24,111 nt of DNA from JAJDFU01 sp964595955 (GTDB lineage Bacteria > Bacteroidota > Bacteroidia > Chitinophagales > Saprospiraceae). Each line of letters starts with the position of its first letter. The first letter of the stretch is position 1. The position numbers were made by a program, and so were the translations under genes. The stretch spans positions 1 to 24,111 of the forward strand of contig CAZQSF010000059.1 in assembly GCA_964595955.1 (NCBI GenBank). The letters are read 5' to 3'. The notes beneath the pieces are model-generated. The model worked only from the letters and a program-made list of their open reading frames with translations, did no database searches and had not been told where the DNA came from. Positions 7,068 through 15,651 of this stretch are shown one piece after another.

Positions 7068-7760
7068 TATTACTCCACCGACAACGGCCCTCACTACAAC
7101 ACCTGGCCGGATGCCGGTACGACCCCTTTCCACGGGGAAAAGAACAGCAGCTGGGAAGGCGCTTTCCGCGTGCCGGCCTTTATCAAATGGCCTGGTAAAT
7201 TTCCGTCCGGAAAAACTCTCAACGGCATCGTAGCCCACGAGGACTGGCTGCCCACCTTTGCTGCCGCTGCCGGGAATGCCAATATTATCGATCAGCTCAA
7301 AACCGGGATCTCCCTGAACGGCCGGCGGTACAAAAATTACGTGGACGGGGTCAATCAGCTGGATTACCTCATGGGCGAATCCGGTGAATCGGCGCGCAAG
7401 GGCTTCATCTACGTGACCGACGGGGGCGAGATCGCCGCTCTGCGCTACAATGACTGGAAGACCATCTTCCTGGAAAACCGGGCCGATCAGTTGCAGATCT
7501 GGCTGGAGCCTTTTGCGGAGCTGCGGGCGCCTTACCTGATCAACCTGCGCCGGGATCCCTTTGAAAAGGCCCTGAAAGGATCGAATACCTACTACGACTG
7601 GTATATCGACCGTGCCTACATCCTGGGGGCCATGCAGGTGTATGCACTCAACTTCCTGGCCACCTTCAAGGATTATCCGCCCAGCCAGACCCCAGGCGAC
7701 TGGAGCCTCAGCAAGGTGGAAAAACAAATTCATGAAATGACTAATGTGGGCGGTAAGTGA
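7068..7760 (+). pseudogene. Arylsulfatase, C-terminal fragment (interrupted gene)
   Basis: This is the second part of the sulfatase, resuming in a different frame offset after the insertion. It begins YYSTDNGPHYNTWPDAGTTP, where Asp-Asn-Gly is the conserved metal-binding motif, and continues with HGEKNSSWEGAFRVP and the basic-rich C-terminal subdomain to a normal stop at 7758-7760. A TTG at 7020 inside the insert could open this frame (giving 246 residues), but it has no signal peptide and no formylglycine cysteine, so an independent function is unlikely. The joined gene would encode about 526 residues. Confidence 0.85.
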
Positions 7761-7784
7761 GCCGGGCGTCTTACATCAATGGAA

Positions 7785-7818
7785 GTATCGGACTGAACTG
7801 CGCAGTTCAGTCCGATAC
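7785..7818. terminator. Perfect 34-bp palindrome after the sulfatase
   Basis: The sequence from 7785 to 7818 is an exact palindrome centred between 7801 and 7802; the left arm GTATCGGACTGAACTGC is the reverse complement of the right arm. In RNA it would form a hairpin of about 15 pairs with a tetraloop. It starts 24 bases after the sulfatase stop, where a terminator would be expected, but the T-run (7838-7842) begins only about 20 bases later, so it may instead stabilise the mRNA 3' end or bind a dimeric protein. Confidence 0.6.
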
Positions 7819-7860
7819 CATCCTCAACAGTGGGATATTTTTGCAGGTCCGGTCTTCTTT

Positions 7861-7949
7861 GGATTACACCTTCATCTCTATGGGGAGATGAAGATTTGTC
7901 TGTAATCCGTTCATGATCGATCGATCCGTTTGTCGAATTAAATCGACAA
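7861..7949. repeat. Nested inverted repeats upstream of the DUF2092 gene
   Basis: Outer arms GGATTACA (7861-7868) and TGTAATCC (7901-7908) enclose a perfect 9-bp hairpin CTTCATCTC/GAGATGAAG (7870-7878 and 7885-7893) with a 6-base loop. A third inverted repeat TTGTCGA/TCGACAA follows at 7930-7936 and 7943-7949. All lie between the 34-bp palindrome and the ATG at 8006. They could form part of a structured 5' leader for the DUF2092-DUF6515 pair, or be remnants of small mobile elements. Confidence 0.5.
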
Positions 7950-8005
7950 GCCTTTTCTCGGAATGGCGCTACTTTTCGATCAGTTATTAGAATACATCAA
8001 TCCAT

Positions 8006-8755
8006 ATGAAAACCACCTTTCTGACCCTTTTCCTGGCGGTGATTGCCCTGGGTGCGCAGGCCCAAACCATCCGGATCGACTCCATAGCCATCCTGATCCT
8101 CGACCGCATGAGCAGCGTGATCGGCGATCTGAATGCCTGCAGCTTCACCCTGGAAACGGCCGTGGATGTGCCCGACAATTCCATCTTCGTACCCATCGAG
8201 GGCATCGGGCTGGTCAAGCACTACACCCGGCACGAAGTGTATCTGGATGGTCCGGACAAACTCATGTTCAATTCCAACGGAGACAAAGGCCACCAGGGAT
8301 ACTGGTACGATGGGAGCAGGATTACCTACTATTCCTATTCTCAGAACAACTACGGCTACATCCCCGTCTCCGGGAATGTGGTGGACATGATGCACCTCAT
8401 CAACGACCGCTACGGCATCGAATTCCCGGCAGCCGATTTCTTCTACCCCACCTTCGTGGACGACCTCATCCGGTACAATCCGCTGATCGTCTTCCTGGGC
8501 ATTACGGAAATTGACGGCCAATCCTGTTTTCACCTGGCTGCGGCCGGCCAGGACAGAAGCTACCAGTTCTGGGTCTCCAACGATGCCCGCACCTTGCCGG
8601 TCAAAATGGTGGTGGTGTATCTCGATCAGGAAGACAGCCCTCAATACGAGGCTACCTTCTCCAATTGGGAACTCAATCCGAATCTACCACCCACACTATT
8701 CCGGTTTTTGCCACCGCCGAATGCGCGGGAGATCGCGATCGTTCCTAAATATTAA
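8006..8755 (+). CDS. DUF2092-type secreted protein
   Basis: The 249-residue protein begins with a signal peptide (MKTTFLTLFLAVIALGAQAQ) and then reads like DUF2092, a predicted periplasmic protein family with a LolA/LppX-like beta fold: an early helical part (LILDRMSSVIGDLNACSF), paired strands with aromatic residues (GYWYDGSRITYYSYSQNNYGYIPV), the helix before FPAADFFYP, and the late strands with FWVSNDARTLPVKMVVVY. LolA-like folds bind lipids, so binding of a lipid or other hydrophobic ligand is possible, but no function is established. It sits 60 bases upstream of the DUF6515 gene on the same strand, and the two probably form an operon. The ATG at 8006 is chosen for the signal peptide. Confidence 0.75.
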   Translation: MKTTFLTLFLAVIALGAQAQTIRIDSIAILILDRMSSVIGDLNACSFTLETAVDVPDNSIFVPIEGIGLVKHYTRHEVYLDGPDKLMFNSNGDKGHQGYWYDGSRITYYSYSQNNYGYIPVSGNVVDMMHLINDRYGIEFPAADFFYPTFVDDLIRYNPLIVFLGITEIDGQSCFHLAAAGQDRSYQFWVSNDARTLPVKMVVVYLDQEDSPQYEATFSNWELNPNLPPTLFRFLPPPNAREIAIVPKY

Positions 8756-8815
8756 ACCTCAGACTAGCTCCAAAACGGTTTTCCTGAACCCAGCTAAGCG
8801 TACAACCTCTAAATC

Positions 8816-9829
8816 ATGAAACAAAGCGCCCACATCCTATTTTCCTCCTTGGTTTTGGCCAGCTTACTCCTCTTCTCCGGCCAGGTAGAGGCCCAACGCA
8901 TGAATCACGCCCGCCCTTCTGCGGGCAGCCGGGGCACTACCGCTCGGGCGAATCCCAGCACCGGCGGGCGCATCAACGGCGGGGCGACCCGCTCCTCCAG
9001 CCGGTACCAAAACGTAGACCGATCCAAGGTCAATAAAAGCAACATGCCGCAAAGCCGGCCATCCACCTCCGGGTCCCGGGACCGGAGCCAGGCCAAGTCC
9101 AAAGCCCAGAATGTAGACCGGGACCAGGCCAGGACCAAGGTCGAAAATACGCGGGTCGATAAAAATACCAACATCGGCAATAAGGTCGATATCAATACCG
9201 GCGACAAGAACGTCAACATCAATGTAGACAACAGCAAGGACATCAATATCGACCGGCGGACCAACATCAACCGCAGTACCCATGTGGTACGCCGCAGTCC
9301 GTACCGGTACAGCCGCCCGCCCTACAGCTACGGCGGCTTCCACTTCTACTGCCACTTCGGCTACTCCTACCATCCCTACCGCCCGTATTATTACGGTCCG
9401 ACCTGGCATCCCTGGGGCTTCTTCATCGGAGCGCTCACCGCCACAGCCATTGTGGTGAGCATAAATAATGCCCAATACCACTACGATCAGGGCGTGTTTT
9501 ACGAAGAGTCCCAGGGTGGCTATACGGCTGTGCAAGCACCCAACGGGGCCGTGGTACCGGACATCTCGGACAATGCCCAGCAGGTGGTCATCGAGCAGAA
9601 CGTGACGAACAACTACTACTACGGCGGCACCTACTACGAGAAAAGCTCGGATGGCTACACCGTCGTACCTCCCCAGGCCGGATCCCTGGTGGAAGGCCTG
9701 CCGGAAGGGGCCGAGGAGGTAAAGATCGGGGATGTCACCTACGTCCAATACGGCGATACCTTCTACCAGCCGGTAAAGGTGGACGGCAAGGACATGTACG
9801 AAGTGGTGCAGATCGAGGAGGCCGGCTGA
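8816..9829 (+). CDS. DUF6515-type secreted/membrane-associated protein
   Basis: The 337-residue protein has a signal peptide (ending GQVEAQ near residue 27). A basic, low-complexity region rich in Arg, Ser, Asn and Asp follows, with degenerate D-x-N-I repeats near residues 105-155. Next come a strongly aromatic segment (GGFHFYCHFGYSYHPYRPYY, from about 173), a hydrophobic Ala/Val stretch near 202-216 that may be a membrane helix, and a C-terminal part with two related repeats. The first repeat contains YHYDQGVFYEESQGGYTAV and the second YYYGGTYYEKSSDGYTVV. This matches DUF6515, common in Bacteroidota and other Gram-negatives. It probably acts in the cell envelope; function unknown. It follows the DUF2092 gene and is likely co-transcribed. 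Confidence 0.75.
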   Translation: MKQSAHILFSSLVLASLLLFSGQVEAQRMNHARPSAGSRGTTARANPSTGGRINGGATRSSSRYQNVDRSKVNKSNMPQSRPSTSGSRDRSQAKSKAQNVDRDQARTKVENTRVDKNTNIGNKVDINTGDKNVNINVDNSKDINIDRRTNINRSTHVVRRSPYRYSRPPYSYGGFHFYCHFGYSYHPYRPYYYGPTWHPWGFFIGALTATAIVVSINNAQYHYDQGVFYEESQGGYTAVQAPNGAVVPDISDNAQQVVIEQNVTNNYYYGGTYYEKSSDGYTVVPPQAGSLVEGLPEGAEEVKIGDVTYVQYGDTFYQPVKVDGKDMYEVVQIEEAG

Positions 9830-9924
9830 TCCGCTACCAATTGACGGCTTCCATTTTTCATCCGGTGACTTAGCTTGGAATCATTTGATGAATAGGAAAA
9901 AGTCGGGCGCTCCCGGCCCGCTGG

Positions 9925-10071
9925 ATGATCTGGGAAGCGGAAACCCGAGCTGAACTGGAAAAGCGGTGCCTGCAAAGCCTGGTCATACCGCCGCTGGGTA
10001 GCAAGCCGGCCGGTTCCGGTTTTCTGGAGGAAATGCAAGCGAGCTATCAAAAACTGGCCGGGCTGGAATAG
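9925..10071 (+). CDS. Small ORF of unknown nature
   Basis: A 48-codon frame begins at ATG 9925 (or slightly upstream after a TGA) and ends at TAG 10069-10071. The product begins MIWEAETRAELEKRCLQSLV and has the amino-acid balance of a real protein end (Glu/Leu/Lys helical patches) rather than of an antisense shadow. No family is recognised. It may be a small gene or the tail of a lost one, in the 282-base gap between the DUF6515 gene and the oppositely oriented amidohydrolase. No ribosome binding site is evident. Confidence 0.25.
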   Translation: MIWEAETRAELEKRCLQSLVIPPLGSKPAGSGFLEEMQASYQKLAGLE

Positions 10072-10111
10072 CCTTGGAAAGAGCCGTTCAATGAGCTGCC
10101 GGTTCCACCCT

Positions 10112-11425
10112 TTACTTCAGTGTATTTTTATAGATCTTCCCATCCTTTACGATCAGCTGGAAGTGGCGTGCCGGATCGGCCAGCAGGTTGATGTTTTCCA
10201 ACGGGTTGCCATTCACCAGAACAAGGTCGGCATAGGCGCCTTCCTCGATCACGCCCAGCTTCTTGGAGTAGGGATTGCGCGGGCCGCTGAGGGTCATGAG
10301 TTCACCGTTGTCGGCCGTGGCCATTTTCAGGACCTCAAAGGGCGTAAACCACTTGGTCATATAGGCCAGCATCTCGCCGCGCCTGTTGGCCAACTTAGGG
10401 TCGAAGAGCACGTCGGAGCCCCAGGCCAGCCTAGCACCTAGTTTCTTGGCCAGGCGATAGGCCTGATCCGTTCCGGCCTGCATCTCCAGTTGCTTGAGGC
10501 GCTGTTCGCCGAACTTAGGATTGGCAAATTCGTCCACGAAGACCTGCATGCTCCACCAGGTGCCCTTATCTACCATCAAGCGGACGGTCTCCTCATCCAG
10601 CATCTGCCCGTGCTCAATGCATTTTACCCCGGCGCGGATAGACTGTTGTACGGCCCGGGGAGTGTAGGCGTGTACAGTCACATAGGTGCCCCAGTTCTCG
10701 GCTGCGGATACGGCAACGCGGAGTTCCTCCTCTGTATATTGGGTTACGTCCAGCGGATCGTAATCCGAGGATACGCCGCCGCCGGCCATGAGCTTGATCT
10801 GGGAGGCCCCGTTGCGCAGCTGCTCGCGTACCCGCAGCAGCACCTGATCGACCCCATCGGCGATGATGAACATATTGTTGCGCTCCAGGTAGCTCAACGG
10901 CGCGCCGATGGACCGGGGCACATCCGTAGGCATGCCGTAATCGCCGTGGCCCCCCGTCTGGGAAATGGCCGCCCCACAGGGATAAACCCTGGGTCCGTTC
11001 ACCAGACCCTGGTCGATCGCTTTTTTGAGTCCGAAGGTGTTGCCCCCCAGGTCGCGCACGGTGGTGAAGCCTTGCAGGAGCAGTTTCTCCGAGGCGTCGG
11101 CTGCTTTCAGGATTACATAGGCCAGATCGGAGCGAACGGCCACCAGCTGTGGGATGGCTTCAAAACACAGATGTACGTGCGCGTCGATAAGGCCCGGCAT
11201 GAGGAAACGCCCACCGCCCTCGATGACCTGGGTGCGGTCGGAGAAGTCGATGGCGATAGGGCCGGTGGAGACCTGTCGGATTTCGTTTCCTTCAATCAGC
11301 ACATTGCCCCGTATGGTGGTTTCGTCGGTGCCGTTGAAGATCACCACATCGTTGATCAGGATTGCTTCCTGAGCATGGAGGCTACAAATACAGAAAAGAA
11401 AAAGGGCAAGGAAAATGGGTTTCAT
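10112..11425 (-). CDS. Secreted amidohydrolase (imidazolonepropionase/Xaa-Pro dipeptidase-like)
   Basis: The 437-residue protein starts at the ATG at 11425, which gives a clear signal peptide (MKPIFLALFLFCICSLHAQ); the longer frame adds 20 unrelated residues. Metal ligands of the amidohydrolase superfamily are all visible: His83 and His85 (DAHVHL), a probable carboxylated Lys211 (IKLMAGGGV), His252 (VHAYTP), His272 (CIEHGQ) and Asp338 (WGSDVL). This suggests a binuclear zinc hydrolase of the group annotated as imidazolonepropionase-like or Xaa-Pro dipeptidase, acting on peptides or cyclic amides outside the cytoplasm. It lies 181 bases downstream of the sensor kinase gene on the same strand, and may have its own promoter in the AT-rich gap around 11490-11530, which holds the 12-bp palindrome TTCAAATTTGAA (11515-11526). 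Confidence 0.88.
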   Translation of the reverse strand: MKPIFLALFLFCICSLHAQEAILINDVVIFNGTDETTIRGNVLIEGNEIRQVSTGPIAIDFSDRTQVIEGGGRFLMPGLIDAHVHLCFEAIPQLVAVRSDLAYVILKAADASEKLLLQGFTTVRDLGGNTFGLKKAIDQGLVNGPRVYPCGAAISQTGGHGDYGMPTDVPRSIGAPLSYLERNNMFIIADGVDQVLLRVREQLRNGASQIKLMAGGGVSSDYDPLDVTQYTEEELRVAVSAAENWGTYVTVHAYTPRAVQQSIRAGVKCIEHGQMLDEETVRLMVDKGTWWSMQVFVDEFANPKFGEQRLKQLEMQAGTDQAYRLAKKLGARLAWGSDVLFDPKLANRRGEMLAYMTKWFTPFEVLKMATADNGELMTLSGPRNPYSKKLGVIEEGAYADLVLVNGNPLENINLLADPARHFQLIVKDGKIYKNTLK

Positions 11426-11606
11426 CGGTCGTATTTTTTCAGGTCGGAAAATGGGAAGCCCCATGATTGGTTGAAGCGTCACCAAGGTAGATACTTTATC
11501 TTATATTTTGGTTTTTCAAATTTGAATAGGGTTGGTCCCGGACTGACCTCCACGGGCAGTTCGCGGCGACACCGAGCTGGATTGCCGCGCCAAGATATAC
11601 AGCCGA

Positions 11607-14600
11607 CTACTTGCCGTCTTTTTTAGGGGAGGCAACGGCTGAAGCTGCCAGGTCCTTTGGCGGTTGAGTTGCAGCTCCCACCTGCTCTTTCGCGATAGGA
11701 AGTTCAATGATCACCTTCGTGCCGAATCCGGGCCGGCTTTCCACCTGCAAGGTGCCGCCCAGCAATTGCACCAGCTCCCGGATGATGAGGTAGCCCAGGC
11801 CGTGGCCCCGCACCTGATCCGGCCCAGGGCTGGAGTGTACCACCTCACCACGCAGGATATTATCCACCTGAGCCGGCGACATACCCTGGCCGTTGTCCCG
11901 AACGTACAGGCTCCAACTTTCGGTTCCCGCCAGCATGCCCATCTCAATATGGCCCCCGGGAGTGAACTTCAGACTGTTCGACACCAGATTGTGGAGGATG
12001 ATCTGGAAGGGCTCTACCGGAATGCGCACCAGTGTGTCTGGTGGAATGGCATTCCGGATACGAGTATCTTTGCTTCGGGCCGCCGGAGCCAGCAGCTTCC
12101 GGACCTGTTCTGCCAGGGCGTACAGGTTCGTTTCCCGGCGTACCAACTCCGGGCGCCTCAGATCCTGGTAGCGGATCCAGTTGAGTATATTGGTGGACAA
12201 GTGCTCCAGTTCCTCGGCCGTATGGGCGATTTCCACCAGCAGCTCGTCCTGCAACTCGGCGGGCATGCGAGCTTTGTCATGTACCAGCTTGCGGCCGGTA
12301 AGATGCATAAACCGGAGTGGGGTGATGATGTCGTGGTTGAGGATGCTCACCAGGCGGTTTTTCAGCTGACTGGCCTGGTTGAGGATTGCCTGCTGGCGTT
12401 TGAGCTGCCGGATGTTGTGCTCCAGTTCCGAATTCTTCTCCTGAACCTCCCAGGTTTTTTCGGCCACCAATGCTTCCAGCTGGCGTTGCCTGCGCCGGTA
12501 TCGGATGGCGGCCAGCTGGTAGACCAGCCAAACCAGCAGGCTAATTACAGCGGCATAAAGCACAAAGGCATACCAACTCAGGTACCAGGGTCCTGGAATG
12601 TGCAGGACCATCTCGCGCTGGGCGAATTGATCATAGCCATTGAGCTTTCTCAGCTGCAGGCGATGTGTACCGGGCGACAAGCCGGTGAGCCGCAACTCAT
12701 GGGGGTTGCGTGCATCGATCAACTTCCAGTCGGGCCGGTCAGGAAGCAGGCGGTAATACAGGTAGTTGCTCTCCGAATTGCCGAAATAGGAATATTCGAG
12801 CTGCAAGTTCACTTCCCGCAGGGGCCGCGAAAAACGGACTTCCCCCTCGCCTGTAAGGTCATAATCTCCGGTCAGCACCGCTTCGAAATAGGGTTCCGCC
12901 TGAGGAAAACAATCGGTCAGGCTGGCCGGATCTACCCACAACAAGCCATCCATGGTGGGAAAGGAAAGCCGGCCGTCGGGCAGCTCCAGCGCACAGGGGC
13001 TGCATCCGCCGTTCAGTTCGGTGAATGACATGCCTTCTTTGAGGCCGAAGTAACGGTAGAATATCTGCTGATCCAGGCCATCGGCGGCTTCGAGCAGATC
13101 ATCCAGGTGGGCCCTGAACAAGCCCCGGTTGGAAGGGATCCAGACATAGCCGAATCCATCGGGTTGAAAGCAATGCGCATACAGCAGGTATTTCTGCGGA
13201 TCGATCGGAAGCGAACGCAGCCGGCCGTTCCGATACACCCAAATGCCGTCGCCATAGGTGCCCAGAAACAAATAATCCCGGTAGCGCCAGGTGGTCCGAA
13301 TGCAAAGCTCCTCGGTGCCGGGTAGGGTGTCCAGCTGGCGGGCCAGGGTATCGAACAACCATAGGCCCGAACAGGTCGCCAGGGCAAATTGGTGATCCGC
13401 CCAGGGGAATAGGGCGTAAAAATGGGGCAGCTCCTCCTGGGATTCCCGGAAGGTGTGATACCTTATTGTAGAGTTCTTGCGCAAATGCCAAATGCCGCCC
13501 GAAACGGCTTCTGATCCTCGGCTGGCCAGCAACTGTTCCTGAGCTCTCAAGGGATAAAAGGCGGCGAGGTCCAGTCCGTGAAGATGGTACATGGGCCGAC
13601 AGGAATCTGCATTGCCTGAGCAATGGTACAAGGTATCCTGGCAGGAAAAAAGGAGGTCCTCCCCATTGGGGTGGACGTGGATATTTCGCCCGATATTTCC
13701 ACGGCCAAACCAGTCCGGGAAAGTTGGCTGGGCGTGCGGCCCGAAAACCTGGCCGTTCTGGGTCAGGATGTTGCCGCTGGGCAGCAGTACCTGGCTGTAG
13801 CTGGACTTGCTGCGGGCGGGATCGCCGTAGCGGGGTTCCGTCCATTGGCGAACCAGCGGCTGCCGGAGCTGATAGAAGCCCTTGGCGTCGGTCGCCAGAA
13901 AAAGCTGACGGCCTTCTTCCCAGTAATGGGCAAACACGAAATAACTATTGGCGGGCACCGCATCCGAAATAAAATCGGCCTGTAACCCGCCCCGCCTCCA
14001 ACGGAGGGCCCAGGCTGTGTTGCCGCTGAGGAGTATGGGGGTCTTCTGCCCGAGTCTCCAAATCACCCGCCAATCCTCCGGATGGGTTTCGCTCCGCCGG
14101 AGGATCTCCTCCTGCCAAGGGGAAGGCAGCCGGCTCAATGCCATTGCTCCGGGCTGGTAGCTCCAACTGTTCCCCTTTTCATCCAAAAGAAAAAGCTCCT
14201 CCCCGATGGAGAACCATTGAGCAGATGAAAAAAGGGTATCGTAGATCTCCGGCTCGGCCATCCCAGGGCAGAACCGAAACAAGCTCGAATCCCGGCGAAT
14301 GAAAAGCTGCTCGTCCTGGTAGCCAACCAGTTGAAATGCAGGCCAGGTGAAGCCCTTCAATCCCTGCCAGGGCATCAGATCGGTCCGTTCCAGGGCTAGT
14401 GGATCCTCGAAGACGTAAAAGGATTTCGCAGGAATGGAATGGCCCCAACTCAGATGGATATTGGGTTGCGGCTTTAAGCCATCGATCGCAAACAGCACGT
14501 CGGTTTCCGAGGTACCGAAAACGGCCCCGCCTCGCATTTTACCCAGGTAACCGATGCGATTGGAATGCAGCCAAGGCGAATTTCCCTGATCAAAGACGGT

Positions 14601-14801
14601 GAAAAACTGTCCGTTGAAGCGCAAAATACCGGCCTCGGTAGCCAGCCAGAGAAGCTGCCGCTCGGCATCCCACGCCATGCCCTTGATGCCGTTGGAGGGC
14701 AGGCCGTTTTCCGTGGTGTAATGCGTAACGTAAGGGGATTGACTGCGGAGGGCAGCGGCAAAGGAGAACACGATAAAACTTACCAACGTAAGATATCGCA
14801 T
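11607..14801 (-). CDS. Propeller/Y_Y_Y sensor histidine kinase
   Basis: The 1064-residue protein has a signal peptide and a large periplasmic sensor of beta-propeller repeats (for example NGLPSNGIKGMAWDAERQLL near the start and VWIPSNRGLFRAHLDDLL later). A Y_Y_Y-like domain follows just before one membrane helix around 740-765 (WYAFVLYAAVISLLVWLVY). A coiled coil leads into the kinase: H-box with phospho-acceptor His823 (ILNHDIITPLRFM), N-box HNLVSNSLKFTPG near 935-945, and ATP lid motifs VRDNGQGM and GHGLGYLI. There is no receiver or AraC domain, so it is not a one-piece hybrid; output must go through the LuxR regulator encoded 38 bases upstream. Ligand unknown; in this phylum such sensors often detect carbohydrates. 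The C-terminal tail is low complexity. Confidence 0.92.
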   Translation of the reverse strand: MRYLTLVSFIVFSFAAALRSQSPYVTHYTTENGLPSNGIKGMAWDAERQLLWLATEAGILRFNGQFFTVFDQGNSPWLHSNRIGYLGKMRGGAVFGTSETDVLFAIDGLKPQPNIHLSWGHSIPAKSFYVFEDPLALERTDLMPWQGLKGFTWPAFQLVGYQDEQLFIRRDSSLFRFCPGMAEPEIYDTLFSSAQWFSIGEELFLLDEKGNSWSYQPGAMALSRLPSPWQEEILRRSETHPEDWRVIWRLGQKTPILLSGNTAWALRWRRGGLQADFISDAVPANSYFVFAHYWEEGRQLFLATDAKGFYQLRQPLVRQWTEPRYGDPARSKSSYSQVLLPSGNILTQNGQVFGPHAQPTFPDWFGRGNIGRNIHVHPNGEDLLFSCQDTLYHCSGNADSCRPMYHLHGLDLAAFYPLRAQEQLLASRGSEAVSGGIWHLRKNSTIRYHTFRESQEELPHFYALFPWADHQFALATCSGLWLFDTLARQLDTLPGTEELCIRTTWRYRDYLFLGTYGDGIWVYRNGRLRSLPIDPQKYLLYAHCFQPDGFGYVWIPSNRGLFRAHLDDLLEAADGLDQQIFYRYFGLKEGMSFTELNGGCSPCALELPDGRLSFPTMDGLLWVDPASLTDCFPQAEPYFEAVLTGDYDLTGEGEVRFSRPLREVNLQLEYSYFGNSESNYLYYRLLPDRPDWKLIDARNPHELRLTGLSPGTHRLQLRKLNGYDQFAQREMVLHIPGPWYLSWYAFVLYAAVISLLVWLVYQLAAIRYRRRQRQLEALVAEKTWEVQEKNSELEHNIRQLKRQQAILNQASQLKNRLVSILNHDIITPLRFMHLTGRKLVHDKARMPAELQDELLVEIAHTAEELEHLSTNILNWIRYQDLRRPELVRRETNLYALAEQVRKLLAPAARSKDTRIRNAIPPDTLVRIPVEPFQIILHNLVSNSLKFTPGGHIEMGMLAGTESWSLYVRDNGQGMSPAQVDNILRGEVVHSSPGPDQVRGHGLGYLIIRELVQLLGGTLQVESRPGFGTKVIIELPIAKEQVGAATQPPKDLAASAVASPKKDGK

Positions 14802-14839
14802 GGCATTGGGGGCTGGACGACTTAAAGATCTTAAAGCTA

Positions 14840-15463
14840 TTAAAAATTCACCTTATACAGGGACGCCAAATCCAGCAGTTGGCGCAGGTTTTCGGTCCGG
14901 GTCTTTTCGTAGATGCGCTTTTTCAGCGTGGAGACGGTATTCATCTTGAGGTTGAGCGCTTCGGAAATGGCTTTGGTCTTCCAGCCTTTGAGCTGATAGT
15001 GGAGCACCTCCAGCTCGCGCGGTGTCAGGCTTGAGAAAGGGGTGGACGCATGAGATGCGGGGGGCGCTTCCTCCCGGGTGGAGGTCTGCTGGAAGAACGC
15101 CTGCAAGGAGGCTACCGCTTGCTCCTCTGCGGCCGATTTGTGCAGGTAATGCACAATGTTGTACTTCTTCAGGGCTTCCCCATACACTTCCGCGGGCTGC
15201 ATGGAGAAGATGAGGATCTGAAGCCGGGGATAAACCGACTGGATGTTGGGCAGCACCTCCATGGAGGTGCCGTCGGGCAGCACCAGATCGAGGATCAGAT
15301 GAGTGTAGGGGCGCCGGACCAGTTCGTTCATCAGGGCATTGCAGCTGCCGACTTCCACCACATCCGTAAAGCCGAAATGCAACTGCAGCAGCATTTTCAT
15401 GCCCTTGCGAATAAGGCTGTGGTCATCGGCGATGAGAATGGCGGGCTTGCCGGCTGCAGTCAT
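14840..15463 (-). CDS. LuxR-family response regulator
   Basis: The 207-residue protein has an N-terminal receiver with acidic pair Asp13/Asp14 (IADDHSLIRKG), phospho-acceptor Asp59 (LILDLVLPDG), a Ser at the switch position (IFSMQ) and the conserved Lys in HYLHKSAAEE. The C-terminal LuxR-type helix-turn-helix starts at LTPRELEVLHYQLKGWKTKA and ends near residue 200. It is a NarL/FixJ-type DNA-binding regulator. It lies first in a leftward operon with the large sensor kinase, its likely partner. Its start is divergent from the ATP-grasp operon, which is therefore a possible target along with its own operon. Confidence 0.92.
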   Translation of the reverse strand: MTAAGKPAILIADDHSLIRKGMKMLLQLHFGFTDVVEVGSCNALMNELVRRPYTHLILDLVLPDGTSMEVLPNIQSVYPRLQILIFSMQPAEVYGEALKKYNIVHYLHKSAAEEQAVASLQAFFQQTSTREEAPPASHASTPFSSLTPRELEVLHYQLKGWKTKAISEALNLKMNTVSTLKKRIYEKTRTENLRQLLDLASLYKVNF

Positions 15464-15651
15464 GGGTTGTCTTTCCTGGTTTGCGAAACGATCCGCTACA
15501 ATATGGGACCTTTAAAATTGCCCGGGTTTAGAATTTGTTCTACAACCTGAAGCTTTTTAAACCGATACCTTTCCAATCCAGGCAAGTGGGGGGCTACCCG
15601 GCCGGCCCAAACCCTTTAAAAATTAGCAGTTTGGCATTTATATGTGATACG

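Noticed and set aside
11664..13028. 454-codon + strand frame opposite the sensor kinase
   Set aside because: It lies opposite clear histidine kinase motifs, and no family resemblance is seen.
15538..15550. A 13-base match (TTCTACAACCTGA) to the MITE interior at 7003-7015
   Set aside because: Too short to separate from chance; no other block of the element is nearby.
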